In this document: positions 36,525 through 48,174 of the stretch, one piece after another
How the letters are laid out: each line of letters opens with the position of its first letter
Position numbering within the stretch: the first letter of the stretch is position 1
Assembly (NCBI GenBank): GCA_002794785.1
Contig: NBBA01000001.1
Location: 930,001 to 994,000, forward strand
From: Coniferiporia sulphurascens
Taxonomy: Eukaryota; Basidiomycota; Agaricomycetes; Hymenochaetales; Hymenochaetaceae
Length of the DNA stretch: 64,000 bases
Direction of reading: 5' to 3'
Made by a program: the position numbers and the translations under genes
The notes under the pieces: generated by a model
Told to the model about the DNA's origin: nothing
Seen by the model: the letters and a program-made list of their open reading frames with translations, nothing else
Databases searched by the model: none

Positions 36525-37631
36525 CTAATGCTCGAAAGCCAATCTCTCCCATTCGGCCAATAAAACTTCATATCTCCTATGCCCCTGCCCAGGATACCTC
36601 GGGGTCGGAGGTTGCACCCTAAGTCCACGTATGCGAAGTGCATTCACAGTGTCGGCGAATTTCCGTGCACGATCTGTGTATTCCCGATACGCGCTATCAC
36701 AGTCGAAGTCAAGCAGACTGCCCTGCTGCAGCACCGCTGAAATCAATCTCCCCGGCAATCGGTGGGAATCTGCAACGCGTGCCAAGGACTTTGCGGTAGC
36801 GCCGACGGAGCCGCAAAGTGCGCCAACGAAGGCCCCGACTTTAGCTGTTCCGCTGTCGCAGAGGACCAAGTGAGTGAGCGCGCCAAAGCGCGAATGCACG
36901 TCCAGGAGGAGTGGGTGAGGGTATATCGAATTAGTTTGCCTCCCATCTTGTACCTCGTGATACAGCGGCGCAATGATGTGAAGTCGTCGCAGGTAAGGCG
37001 CCACCGGAGGAATGAAAGAATCCTTTTCCGCCGCATAGGCTCCGAGATCGGAAACACTTTTCACCGTGAGGGACACGAGCCGAGGGAGGTATGTGCCGGA
37101 AAGAACGTCTAGCACCTTGGTGCTCGACAAGGATCGGCGTCGGACTGGATTCCAAGTCGGCCAGGACGAGTATTGAAATATGGTAAGAGACACAAGTGTC
37201 GTGTTGACACTACGGACGAGTCCAGAGACGGACCTCCAGAACTGGACGGCATGTTCACGGTAGTAGGCGGCCGCTTCGCGTCCCTCGATTGTTCCCCAGA
37301 AGTTTCCGCCGCGGCTCGCGTCTCTGGGAGGCGTGTCCATAGCCAATGCGTGTCGCGTGTTCAATTCGCAGACAAAGAGGTGTCGGACGTCGAGTTTGAC
37401 TTCCCCAAACGTAGACTCTGACAGGTTGGCCGTCTGTGCCCTCTTCAACCTGGCGAGCGTTTTTCCGAGTCGCTCTGGGCCCGCAATCACGAGCGCGCGA
37501 AACTCGAGCGGCCTTGCTATGGCGCGGAAGTACTTGGACACCAGACCGAGGGTACGCGCCGTTTTCCCGCAGTCGCTGGCGCACGCATGCTCGAAGATGA
37601 GGGCGATGAGTTCTGTTGAGCACTTGTCCAT
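36525..37631 (-). CDS. F-box-like protein, subfamily 1
   Basis: Intact, 368 aa. It opens MDKCSTELIALIFEHA with F-box-like core LGLVSKYFRAIARPLEFRAL. The middle keeps KLDVRHLFVCELNTRHALAM, FWRSVSGLVRSVNTTLVSLT, LPRLVSLTVKS and HPLLLDVHSRFGALTHLVLC, and the C-terminal third has RLPGRLISAVLQQGS. GC content and codon use are higher than in the 45-60 kb subfamily. The closest relative appears to be the neighbour at 36019, so the pair is probably a tandem duplication. Confidence 0.86.
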   Translation of the reverse strand: MDKCSTELIALIFEHACASDCGKTARTLGLVSKYFRAIARPLEFRALVIAGPERLGKTLARLKRAQTANLSESTFGEVKLDVRHLFVCELNTRHALAMDTPPRDASRGGNFWGTIEGREAAAYYREHAVQFWRSVSGLVRSVNTTLVSLTIFQYSSWPTWNPVRRRSLSSTKVLDVLSGTYLPRLVSLTVKSVSDLGAYAAEKDSFIPPVAPYLRRLHIIAPLYHEVQDGRQTNSIYPHPLLLDVHSRFGALTHLVLCDSGTAKVGAFVGALCGSVGATAKSLARVADSHRLPGRLISAVLQQGSLLDFDCDSAYREYTDRARKFADTVNALRIRGLRVQPPTPRYPGQGHRRYEVLLAEWERLAFEH

Positions 37632-40127
37632 GGATGAGAGGGGGGGAGCAAGAGATGCAGCGCTTGCGGTCTGTCGCTGCAGCTATTTGCAAGGTCGGGC
37701 GCGCATAGCGCGGCCTTCTCTTCGATTAATTTTGTAATCGTCGTTAAGGTTAACCGGCAACGTGTAGATCTTCATCCCTCCGAGAAGTTCTATTGCGACT
37801 TGAAGAACGATGAACTCGGGTTCCCCGCCGCCCTGGCGCTTAGCTTCTTTATTCGGTGGGCTACCGATCCTTGTCTCGAACAATCGATCGTAGCGGATGC
37901 CAATGCGGCAATCGCCAAGCCATGAGTTGTCGAATTTGAGAGCTCGCGGGGTGACGGCGGACGCGGCGAAACGTAGCGAGGGTAGGAAGATGAAAGCATA
38001 TTCATTCGTGCATAGGCGTGAGAAATAAAAATACCTTTTATGGTATCAGGCTACCGTGCGAATCGGACGCCCGCGGCCCAGAATTTTCCAAAGCACTCAA
38101 CATCGTTCTTCTCTGCACAGTTGCCAGGGCTGCTGTAAATGATGCTGGAAGACGAGAAGGATTCTCTAGCGCGCCCAACATTACCAATGTCGCGGGGACC
38201 TTCGGTCTAGTGGACGGCAGGCACAAATGCAATTCGTGTTTTGCAGTCGCTGAGCCTGCCTACGGTTTAGTCGGCGAGCTCGATTGGCACGAAAAACATT
38301 GACATTGCGTTGCACATCCATGGGCCGAACTGCACTGAGAAGACTACGAATACGGCTTGGACTTCAATGTGACATGCCCAGTTGCTCCGGGGAAAAAGCG
38401 CTTCGAGAAGATTATGTGCCGTACCACAAAGGCTCGTGTTTTCTTGTCTTCCTGTTCGCAACATTAATTTATGCATGCCGTCCGACTGTCGCAGTTGCAT
38501 CGTGAGTCGCGTATGCGGGGGTCCATATTCCGGTACCTGCACAAATTTAGCCTATCGGCGCTCTTACTCACATTCTGACGGTCATGTTACCGCATACCCT
38601 ACGAGCCGACCCTTCTCGCTTGTCATGCAGCATCTGCGTAGACTTACCATGCGATACTTCTTTCATGCCTTCTATCTCTCGTCTAGGTCTACAGTACATC
38701 GATCCCGCTACCTGTCTTGTTCTTGCTTCGACTTGTTAATGAATCGCTCCCGTGGACGGCAAATCGAACAACCAGAACCCGAACGTGCTTATGCTTGGGC
38801 CTGGACACCTTCAGAATTCGGAAGAGCTACGTACGCCACGCACCTTATTCTTGGATTCTCTTCTCTAGGTTAGCGACGCATGTTATATTGGCTGCTTCTG
38901 CAAAACACCGTACTGCTGCCTGTGACCCAAGCCAACTTGCAGCGGGGGTTGCGTATTTGCCGCGCATTTGTCTCTGCCATGTTGGCGCTTTACGAGCTTG
39001 GGTGCTACCGGTGATCAAAAAAAGAATCAGAGTCCGAACTGAGTCTCAGCAAAAGTCTCCCGAATTATCGAGATTCACCGCTTCGTATTAGGAACTAGCC
39101 CATCATATCTTTTTATGCGCGCGAAGCTGAACGCAAGCCGCACGTAAGTTGCACGACTGCATCCGTCCATCCACAATCAGATGTTCTCTAACGCCTGGAG
39201 AACCATTGCACCTCCTCTCTTCGGGCGTCCCAAGGGGAACTTCTGGCTCCCTGTCTGTTGATTACTCACTATAGTCGGCCTGAGGCTCTAGAAACGTGAC
39301 CTTAAGCCGCAAGGCCTACTTCTAACTTCGGGAAGAAATCTAAAAGGGGTAAAAAGTAAAAGGGGTAAAAACTTGCGACAAGAATTAACAGCCGTAACGA
39401 CATCCCCTTGATATTATACCCTTCTCGTGCGGATGGAACCAACAAGTCCATTCGAAAAATTGGTGTGACTCCACTTGGTGTGTAAGGCAGGATCGCCTAG
39501 TCTTTTCAAGCGCGCCGTCAGTCTTGAAACGGCAAGCTTTGCGTTCTCTCGTCATCCCATGTCATCCCCTTCCAGGTGGCTGGCTGGACGACGCCATTAA
39601 TGAACAGGCGGGAGTATTGCAGTCCCGCCGTCTCGCTGGGCGGTGCTCCTGTGGCGTTGCAGCGTGTATTTCATGCATGTTACATACTGCATCCGCAAAA
39701 GAATGGAAGACTAGGGAATCAGAAGAGGGCCTGATGCAAGAGGAAAGTCAGAGTGACTTTGGCCCGCTGTCGGTCTTAGTACGGGCACATGGACTCGCCG
39801 GATCAGTCCCACCCAATGGGCCTTCGTCTTGACATCCCCTAAGAGTTGTTCATCCCACTCCGCCGTTAAAGTTTTCCCCCTCACCCCCGCTGCGGTTTCT
39901 AATCAAGCCGCCCAGGGTATACGACTTTAGGCTATCTGTGTGGGGCGCCTTCGAGATGCAATAAAAAACCTGAAAGAGGTTAGCGGCCCTACTTAAACAC
40001 GATAGAGACCAATTTTTCGAGAGAAAAAATCAGGTTCAAAAGCGACCCTGGAGACGTTCATCCGCATTCTTGCTAGCTCTACAGAGAAAACGAATGGAAA
40101 TGACAGTGTTCTCGAATTATTTGACTA
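37632..40127. other. Gene-free stretch, nothing supportable
   Basis: A 163-codon frame at 38382-38873 (plus) is the longest, but shows no motif. A direct repeat TAAAAGGGGTAAAAA occurs twice at about 39341-39370. No TE termini recognised. Confidence 0.4.
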
Positions 40128-40319
40128 CTAGTAATGCAGAGGACCAGGTGGGTCGCCTTCGGCGATTTTCCCGCGGTCCAATCCAGCTCTGTTCATTAAG
40201 TTGGGGCCTCTGCAGTAAAGAGCCATCGGGTGAACGAAAGGCTTTCCTTCGGCTGCAAAGACCCAGAATCTAATGGATATGTGTATAGTATCGCAGTAAG
40301 GACCTTGAAACGCGTACAA
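40128..40319 (-). pseudogene. F-box-like gene fragment
   Basis: KPFVHPMALYCRGPNLMNRA on the minus strand parallels the family segment LFVHPIAPSLQRIHLMARV. Flanking sequence (GCAGAGGACCAGGTGGGTCG) resembles the antisense of the next conserved block. Short relic. Confidence 0.4.
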
Positions 40320-41502
40320 CGTGTACTAGTCGAAATTATGTTCAAACAGCCTTTGAGTAATGCAGATATCGGCATGTACAGTAGATGAGGGGAGGAGCTA
40401 CAGCTGGGGAATGGTGTGTTTTTAGAATACGAAGCGACTGAGGAGGTTCGGATGGACTATTAAAAAGAATTCTTCCAAATCTCCCCGATTGGGCACAATA
40501 TTAATGTCTTGACTCTGCACTTACCGGCGGTCATGAAGAGTCTTCCCCGGTCTGAAAATAACGTTTCATATCCCCGCTCCTCATCTTCAGAGTCCATAAC
40601 TGGCCGATGCACTTCCAGATCATCAATCTGACCCGAAAGTACTCCTGCGTCCTCAAAAAAAAAACTCTCTTGCGCATACACCCTGAAGTTTGGCGGACTT
40701 AAACTACATGCGGAAGTCTGCGGCCGGCGATGGAAGATGCTGAACCGCAGGACGAAGTCTTGTGGATTACGGGAAAAGCCGAGTGAAATTCATCTTTTTC
40801 CTGACCACCACTAAGGTTGAAGTGACGACCTCAAGGCATTCATTTCGTCCCGCTATCCCGTCATTGTTTTTCTCTTCCATGAGGATTATGCGTTTCCGCT
40901 CGCCGCTCGAGTAATCCGTTCGCCGACTCCCCCCTACTATTGCGTGGCAATGTACTGTAAATCCCGCGAGCACAAAGCTGCCTAAGTATACCATTATGAT
41001 TCCGAAAGAAATGACGTGGTGCAACAAGCTCATCTCCTGAATTATCAAACCAGGTCTGGTTCGGTTCAGGGAATTATACGTGCACTAGGGCATTACAGTA
41101 ACGTTAATGCTCTAGACTACCGTTACAACAAAAAGTATGTTTGAGGCAACAAAACGGGAAATCAGTAGGAACTAGGATGAAAATATATTATTGTCTGCAA
41201 GTGCGATGCTGGCCCGTAGCTCTGCAATCATCACCCTCAGTTACCTTTGCGCGATCTTAGCATATAACATACGCAACGTCCTTGTAGCCGAACCAACAGA
41301 GGCCTATCTTCAAGTTGTCTTCAATTGCGCTGTAACTATCCGGTCGATGACTTCCTCCACCAAGCATGAGGTTCACAATGGCAGTGTGAAGTGATGAAAT
41401 AAGCAGCGGAAAATAAAGGGCAGAAAAGCGGATCAGTGAGCATGCCAATGCATTCTAACGCAAACGAGTCTATCCAATAGCAGGACGGATGGGGGGAGAG
41501 TT
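40320..41502. other. Intergenic, nothing recognised
   Basis: A 93-codon minus frame at 40767-41048 begins with a hydrophobic stretch but has no recognisable homology. Confidence 0.35.
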
Positions 41503-41808
41503 TTAGTGGATGATGTCATGGAGTATGCGTTTTAGTAAGCGTAGAAATCCGGAACCAATAGCAAAGCAAGCAACGCGGAACGTGAAGTCAAAAGTAGGAC
41601 GAAATGACATGAAAACGCGGTGCATATGGTCAGCATGTACGAAATAAATAAACAGATCATTCAAAACAGAAGGTAACTGCAGGCGCGGCAATCGCCATAT
41701 AAGGCAAATGTAGTACGAATTTAGAAATAATCCCACGGGGAAATTAACAAACGAATTTCCAAATGCCGAGGCAGATCTCACAACACCCGATTCATCGGAA
41801 AATCCCAC
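41503..41808 (-). pseudogene. Possible F-box-like gene relic
   Basis: VVRSASAFGNSFVNF, then WRLPRLQLPSV and IYFVHADHMHRVFM, follow the order of the family blocks LVRSASATLITL, LPRLETL and FVHPxAPxLxRI. Similarity is weak and there is no start region. Confidence 0.3.
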
Positions 41809-42087
41809 GACACAAACTCTTTCCTAGACCCTCAGGAGCGGTTGCAGCCTTGTACGCACATGTTGGTAGCAGCCATTAATGTACATCTATGACAAGAAAC
41901 ATCGGTGCCGACTCCGCTGGACTGACGACGCATTCGGCATTGGGAGTGATCACTGACTTGTTAGGTATTTCGTACGATAAGAGCTCCGACTCGGGCACAT
42001 AAGTGCGGTACCAGCGACTCGAATATATAAGTGCGGGATTAACGACTCGAAAAATCAGCCAAACATCGGAAGTGCCCCTTCGTCAGC

Positions 42088-43416
42088 ATGAACAAGATTC
42101 CTACCAGACAACTTGGACGTAACGGCCCTGTCGTGAGTACCATCGGGCTCGGAACAATGGGTGAGTTCCCTAGAAATAACTTGCGGCGATGTGCTGATTG
42201 CTGGCAGGGATGGGAGCGTGGTATGGAAAGACAGACAAAGACGCTGCATATGAGGCACTCACCTATGCCGCGGACCGCGGTATGACCTTCTGGGACACTT
42301 CAGACATTTATGGAACTCGTGAGTTTATAGTACCTTCCTTAATTGCACAACTAAGCTTAGCTAACTGGATTCAATTTGCCCTTTCTAACCTTGAAAGCGG
42401 AGCAACTCACCGGCGAATGGTTCGTTAAGACAGGCCGACGCGCGGATATCTTCCTTGCGACCAAGTTTGGGTCGTTCGACCCGGATAAGGGACTGGGGAG
42501 CGGTTCGATCTCCAAACCTTCCTACATAAAGAAAGCACTTGCACGCTCTCTTGCGGAGATCGGGACGACGTATATCGACCTATACTACCAGTCCCGCGTC
42601 GACGCTTCCGTGCCCATAGAAATCGTACTCGAAACGCTACGCGAGTATGTCGAAAATGGGACAATCCGCTGGCTTGGTCTGTGCGAGTGTAGTGTAGAGA
42701 CGCTTTTGCGCGCTCGAGCTGTCCCGGGCATCGGAGAACGGGTCGTTGCATGCGAGGTGGAATTGAGTCCGTTCGAGCTCGGCTTGGAGAAGAACGGGTT
42801 CCTACGTATAGCGGAGGATGCTGGTGTCGCAATTGTTGCATACAGCCCCCTCGGACGCGGACTAGTCAGCGGGGCGTAAGTCTTCTTCTCCTCCTAGGTC
42901 ATTGGGAATACATACCTTATATCCGAGTCTCCACACGCGTAATAACCAAAACTAATCGCTTTCATTTCCCGTCATTCAGGTTTCGCTCGCGTGCTGACTT
43001 CGATAAAAACGACCTGCGTCTCATGATGCCTCGTTACTCTGAGGAGAACTTCGCAAAAAACCTCGAACTGGCAGACAAACTCAAGCTCGTCGGCGAGAAG
43101 TACGGTGCTTCCGCGAGTCAAGTAGCCCTCGCTTGGATTCTCGCTGAGTTCAGTGATGGTGAGTCCTCACCCAGGAGCTATTTTCAACTGGTACAACTAC
43201 TCGCCTTTGTTATACGCAGTTATTCCAATTCCAGGCTGTCGCTCAGCGACACGTGTTGAGGAAAATGCACACGCCGCCGAGCTGGTCTTCTCACCAGAGG
43301 ATGTACGCGCTATCCGCGCACTTACCGAGGCGGCAGACATCCAAGGCGAGCGTGCTCCACCCATGATTGTGTATGCAGTGGATAGCATTCCATTGGAGGA
43401 ATGGAAGGGTGAATAG
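42088..43416 (+). CDS. Aldo/keto reductase, catalytic His replaced by Ser
   Basis: Five exons (42088-42160, 42208-42318, 42398-42875, 42980-43158, 43220-43416), 345 aa. It is a NADPH-dependent (alpha/beta)8-barrel oxidoreductase of the type that reduces aldehydes and ketones. Visible motifs: RQLGRNGPVVSTIGLGTMG, FWDTSDIYG (catalytic Asp and Tyr), IFLATKFGSFD (catalytic Lys), PLGRGLVSGAFRS, ALAWILAEFSDVIPIPG and RSATRVEENA. In relatives the fourth tetrad residue is His in YYQHRVD; here the codon is TCC, giving YYQSRVD, so activity may be altered. All splice sites are intact. A partial copy of exons 4-5 lies at 45185-45455. Confidence 0.88.
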
Positions 43417-43764
43417 GCTGCTGGTTCCAGTGTATACTAGTAGTTTTAAATGGCTTGTACTTTGAAATTATGAAAAAAATATTGCTGTTCGGCTGGTTTA
43501 TTCGTCGAAACGGATAGATATGGGGCGTGGAAATACCCCTCACCGTGCTCTCCTTTGCCCACGCGTGACTGGAAATTATAAGGAGCTTGTTTGTGAGCGG
43601 TTCGTGTGTGATATGGAGTTCTATATATAAGCTGCAGTGATGTTTTGGCTCAAAGAAGCAACTTGAATGGAGGTGTTTGCCCTCCTTCCTTTTTTGGTCG
43701 GTCTGTACTGTAACTTCTTACATCCACGACGATCGTATTTCTTCATATGGCTAAGTTCCATCGA

Positions 43765-43771
43765 TATAAAA
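43765..43771 (+). promoter_or_regulatory. TATA box of the F-box-like gene at 43847
   Basis: TATAAAA, 82 bp upstream of the ATG. It serves as the paralogous empty-site reference for 53944-53950. Confidence 0.65.
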
Positions 43772-43846
43772 TTGTGAGAATTCGGTTTACATCCGAGAAA
43801 GCAGCCCACCATCCACTCTACATCGCCTCAACAATAAACCACAACC

Positions 43847-44910
43847 ATGAACAGCTGTCCCGTGGAACTCATCGCCCACATCCTAGGGTATTTATCCCCT
43901 ATTGATCTCGGGAAGACGGTACGTAGCCTGGGCTTGGTGTCGAAGTATCACCATAGGGTCGCAAAACCGTTCGAATTCTGCGCACTCTTGGTTTTAGGCG
44001 ACGTACAACTCAAGGCGACGCTTTCCAGGATAGAGACGGAACAGGAGGAACAGGGGGATGGGGCAACAATCGACGTCCGGCATCTTTTGCTTTGCGAAGA
44101 CGATCCAGACACGTATCTAAAAGTGGAAAATCCCTCGGACGACCCTTTGGACGAGGAAGATGATGGGAGCTTGGCTTACATGCACTCCAAAGACATTAAG
44201 AAGCTTAACCTTCACGCCAACGAGTTCCGAAAGAATGCTGCCGCCCTCGTCCGGAACGTGTGTACGACCCTTGTAACTCTTTCTCTTACCCAGCGCTCTC
44301 GGACTTCATACTATTTTGACGACCTGAGCATCATATCCGACTTGTCCCTCCCGCGCCTCGAGACTCTCATCTTGAATCACGCCGATGACATCTCCGATTT
44401 TGACTTTGTTCATCCGACGGCGCCATTACTACGACGTATCCGCCTCAACGCACCTCATGTCTTCTACAATACCAAGAGAGACCGCTCGGATTACGAGGAG
44501 GAGAACCCGTGTCCCCGTCCGCTGCTTGTGGCATGCACTCCCATTTTGAAGCCTTGACCCATCTGGTCGTTTATGGTGGAGGAATGCACTATTTCGACGA
44601 TGTCCTAGAGGTACTCTGCGGTTCCAAACGCAATGCAAGGAAGTTAGAGTCGATGATCCACACAGACTGCAGACTGCCCGGGAGATTGATTCATGCAGTG
44701 CTGAAACCACTGTATGATGACTTTAACCTCCGGAGAACCAGGAATGTCTGTGAAGCTGTGAGAGCGCTTTGCATTGATGGTTTGGAGATACACAATGTCC
44801 GAGTCAGTGGCAAGTTGGAGATCTGTGGGCGCACGAAAAGGACATATTAAAGGATTTTGAAAGACTAGCTCGCGAGCGCTGGTGGCAGGAAGGATCAAGA
44901 ATACAGCCGG
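43847..44910 (+). pseudogene. F-box-like protein, subfamily 2, frameshifted
   Basis: ATG 43847, MNSCPVELIAHILGYL, nearly identical to the intact inverted copy at 50958-49888. One G is missing near 44529 (GTGGCATG against GTGGGCATG in the intact copy), which shifts the frame at LLVGMHSHFEALTHL. A four-base insertion near 44800 (GAGT after CACAATGTCC) alters the C-terminus. The family end (GCGAGCGCTGG) is still visible at about 44873. The first 225 codons remain open, including the acidic EDDPDTYLKVENPSDD stretch, so a truncated protein is possible. Confidence 0.85.
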
Positions 44911-45184
44911 AAACTTCATAGACGTAGATGTCATTGCAATGAAGTGGAAACAAACTAGTAAAGTGTTGAATTAAATTGCTGTACATGTCCACCCTCGTGG
45001 ATTCATACATGTATGGTTCTGTTCCATCGACGCACATAATCTTGACGTTTTGGTTCATATGCGAGGATGCAACCACCATATACATGTATCAGTCTCAGGC
45101 TCCAACCCACTACGCTGTTGAGATTAGCAAGCCAGCAGTGTATCGGCTAAAGTAAAAGTACACGCCGCCCCGATAAATTTCTCT

Positions 45185-45455
45185 AACCTCGAACTGGCAG
45201 ACAAACTCAAGCTCGTCAGCGAGAATTACGGTGCTTCCGCGAGTCAAGCAACCCTCGCTCGGATTCTCACTGAGTTTGGTAACGGTGAGCCCGGCAATGT
45301 TACTCTGCCCTCACCCAGGGGCCTTTTTCAATTGGTACGACTATTCACCTCTGTTATACATGGTGAACCCAATTCCAGATTGTCGCTCAGCCGCACGTGT
45401 TGAGGAAAATGCCCACGCCGCCGAACTGGTCTCTTCACCAGAGAATGTACGCGGA
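45185..45455 (+). pseudogene. Aldo/keto reductase fragment (exons 4-5 with intron)
   Basis: Close copy of 43055-43295: AACTGGCAGACAAACTCAAG, the intron, and GTTGAGGAAAATGCCCACGC. The 3' splice site GTTATACGCAG of the parent is GTTATACATGG here, so it could not splice normally. It starts exactly where the inverted-duplication arm ends. Confidence 0.85.
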
Positions 45456-45560
45456 TTTCATACACGGACGAAACTACGAGGCTTTGAAAACAATCTTGAA
45501 GGCATCAATATCCACTCCGCCGTCTTTGCTACTCCTTAGCCACAAGCCGAATACCACCTA

Positions 45561-46612
45561 TTAGTACCGGCACTCGCGGACCAATTCTTCCCACTCTAAG
45601 AACAGCGCATCTCTCTCCCATTTTCCATTTTCGGAGTATATGTAAGGCTCAAGCACCTCCAGGCCGTCTATACAACTTGAAAGTGCCCTCGCGGCCTCGA
45701 GAGATTCTTTCGCGTCGGTTTGCTCTTGGTCGAAATCATACCGCGGTATAAGGACTGCCTGAATAAGCCTTCCGGGAAGCCTGTGGCTCGATGTATGCAT
45801 TGAAGCTGACTCTACCGCGTTGTTTCTAGAACCACGAAGTATCACCAGGAGCTCGTCGCTTGACTGTGGACACATACCACAGAGAATCAAATGAGTCAAG
45901 GCACCAAAGTGTGTGTGCATGTTCACAAGCAGTGGGTGTAAGGACCGCTCTGTATCAAGAACACTGCTGATCTTCTCGTAGAAATCGAGTGTGCCGAGGT
46001 GGATCCTTCACAGGTGCGGTGCGATCGGAGGGATAAAAGAAATATCAAAGACGTTTCTCTTTTGGTGATCGAAAATGAGGTTCTTGAGATGTGGAAACGA
46101 CATTTCGGACAGAACTTCCAAAGAGTTTTCGTTGGAGTAGACACTCTGGCGCCGTCGGACAACGCAGAGATTTACGAGCGTCGTGCTGACAATCTGGACG
46201 AGAGCAACTGAGGATGTCCGAAACTCGGTGATACCAGTCATGTATTCTTTAATTTCTGCATGCATGGCGGCTAGGAGTCCTGGATCGTCGTCATCCATAA
46301 AACTAGTAACTGAAGGCTTTTCTTGAGGCCCTGAGTCAGGCCCTATTTCACAAAGATAGAGGTGCCGGACGTCGATCGCGGATCCATCTGACGTCGGGCT
46401 TGAAGAAAGGTCTGCCTGTGCCCTCTTTAACATACTAAGCGTCGCCTTGAGTTGCTCGATGCCCATAACCACGAGCGTGCGATACTCGAACGGCTTTATG
46501 ACCGTACGGTAGTATTTGGATACCAAGCCCAGGCTACGTGCCGTCTTCCCGAATTCTACAAGGGGAATCTGCTCGAGGATGAGGGCATGAGTTCTGCCGG
46601 GCAGCTGTCCAT
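45561..46612 (-). pseudogene. F-box-like protein, subfamily 2/1-like, frameshift and nonsense
   Basis: ATG 46612 (MDSCPAEL), but bases are lost within the next ten codons (CTCATGCCCTCATCC against CTCATCGCCCACATCC), putting the start out of frame with ARSLGLVSKYYRTVIKPFEY. TGA at 46008-46010 interrupts LRRIHL; paralogues have CGA at that codon. The frame then continues (HPLLVNMHTHFGALTHLILC, RLPGRLIQAVL) to the stop at 45561. It encoded about 345 aa originally. The two lesions are independent. Confidence 0.82.
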
Positions 46613-47395
46613 TGGTGGGGGTTCGTCGTTGGGAGAGGATTAGGGGGCGGGCGCCTGGTGAATCATGATGGTTACCGTCTTTGATACAGGAGGCAAACAA
46701 ATTGGCCACAAATATCAATCCACACTGGGAATATTGAAATTTAGAACTCCGACTCTGCAGAGTATATAAATCTACGAGGGTGGACAATGTACAGCACTGC
46801 GATTCAATACTTTGCTGGTTTAATTCTACATCGTTGCAATGGCTTTGTTCGGATTTTTATACGACTATGAAGTTTCTGAGTGTATGTATTCTTGATCCCT
46901 TCCAAATGCTACCAACGCTCGCGAGCTAGCCCTTCACATTCCTCCAATATTTCATCGCTGTACTCCCACTGCGTTTAGGCTGGGGGGTTGTGCACCATCA
47001 ATCCATCTATGTAAATCTCTCTCGCGATTTTACAAAGAACCGAGACTGCCTCATAGTGGTAGGAATAATGCGGTGTCAGTTCCCACATGAACCAGCCTTC
47101 CGGGCAGCTTGCGGTTTGTGGGGCGTGTCAACTCGATTTTCATTATGTCGACTTTGGCCCAGGGAGCCCCAGAGCACTGCTAAAAGATCATCGAGAGCAT
47201 CTATGCCTTCACCACACAGGGCCAGGTGAGTCAGGGCTTCAAAATGGGAGTGCATGTTCGCAAGCAACGGGTGGAGACTCAGATCCCTATCTTTGTCATT
47301 CCAAGTGCCCCCATTATTGTAGATACGAGGTGCACTGAGGTGGATACGTCATAGTTATGGTGCTGTTGGAAGGACAAAGTCAAGTCTGGCCTTTC

Positions 47396-47651
47396 TCTTA
47401 AAATCTACGCACATTGTGGTAGATGATGAGGTGCAGTGGTGTAGTAGAGAGAGAATGGGGTTATCAGTGTAAACTGATGTATTTCATGGTAGAGACCAGC
47501 TCTCCTTATATACATCTACCATGAGCTATGTATACTATAACTATCATAGCTCCTATACTATGGCATTATCGTTGCATTATTGTTCTCTTAGTAAGATAGT
47601 TGTTCATATGACCATCTTTATATTTAGTTCGTTCATTATATTTATTTAATA
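47396..47651 (-). repeat. Solo Copia LTR, subfamily a
   Basis: 256 bp, flanked by CTTTC at 47391-47395 and 47652-47656. It shares TTTCATGGTAGAGACCAGCT with the LTRs of Copia 1. Confidence 0.93.
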
Positions 47652-47771
47652 CTTTCTGTTGTTCTTCAAGATGAGATTCCCGAGGTGCGGGAAAGACAAC
47701 CCGGATATAATGCACAGGTTGTCGAAATCGAATGAAGCCCTTTGAACACATTGGGTAATAGAAACAGTTAC

Positions 47772-48029
47772 TCTTAAATTCTATGCACGTTGTGGTAGAC
47801 AATGAGGTGCAGTGTTGAAGTTGAGGTGAAGGTGGGTTATCAGCATAAACTGATGTATTTCTAGGGCGAGACCAGCTCCCCTTATATACACGATCCGTGA
47901 GCTAGTACTACTATAACTATCTAGCTCCTATATCATATGGCGTTATCATTGCGTTATCGTTCACTTAGTAAGGTGGTTGTTCATATGACCACGTACTATA
48001 TTTATATCGTTTGTTATATTTATTTAATA
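47772..48029 (-). repeat. Solo Copia LTR, subfamily b
   Basis: 258 bp, flanked by GTTAC at 47767-47771 and 48030-48034. It has TTTCTAGGGCGAGACCAGCT as in the LTR at 60809, so it is a different subfamily from the LTR 120 bp away and an independent insertion. Confidence 0.93.
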
Positions 48030-48174
48030 GTTACAAGTGTTCGTATGCACGCTCTGGACGAGGGCAGCAGTGTAATTTCGGAGTTCGTTTGCATAAATCA
48101 TGTATCTGTGTTCTTTTTCGAAACGAATCATGAAAAATGTTCTTCCGCACTGGCAGGTTCATCTCCCATGCCTA

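Larger units (their letters stand above)
43622..45180 (+). repeat. Inverted duplication, arm 1
   Basis: Promoter, gene and 3' flank of the F-box-like gene at 43847 are repeated in inverse orientation at 49608-54095, where a hAT-like element splits the arm. Coding parts are nearly identical; flanks are somewhat less so. Confidence 0.85.

Noticed and set aside
38382..38873. 163-codon open frame as a gene
   Set aside because: No motif, no homologue recognised and no splice or promoter support; chance frames of this size occur in such DNA.
47396..48029. Two neighbouring LTRs as the ends of one short Copia element
   Set aside because: They belong to different LTR subfamilies, each has its own 5-bp duplication, and host-gene sequence lies between them.
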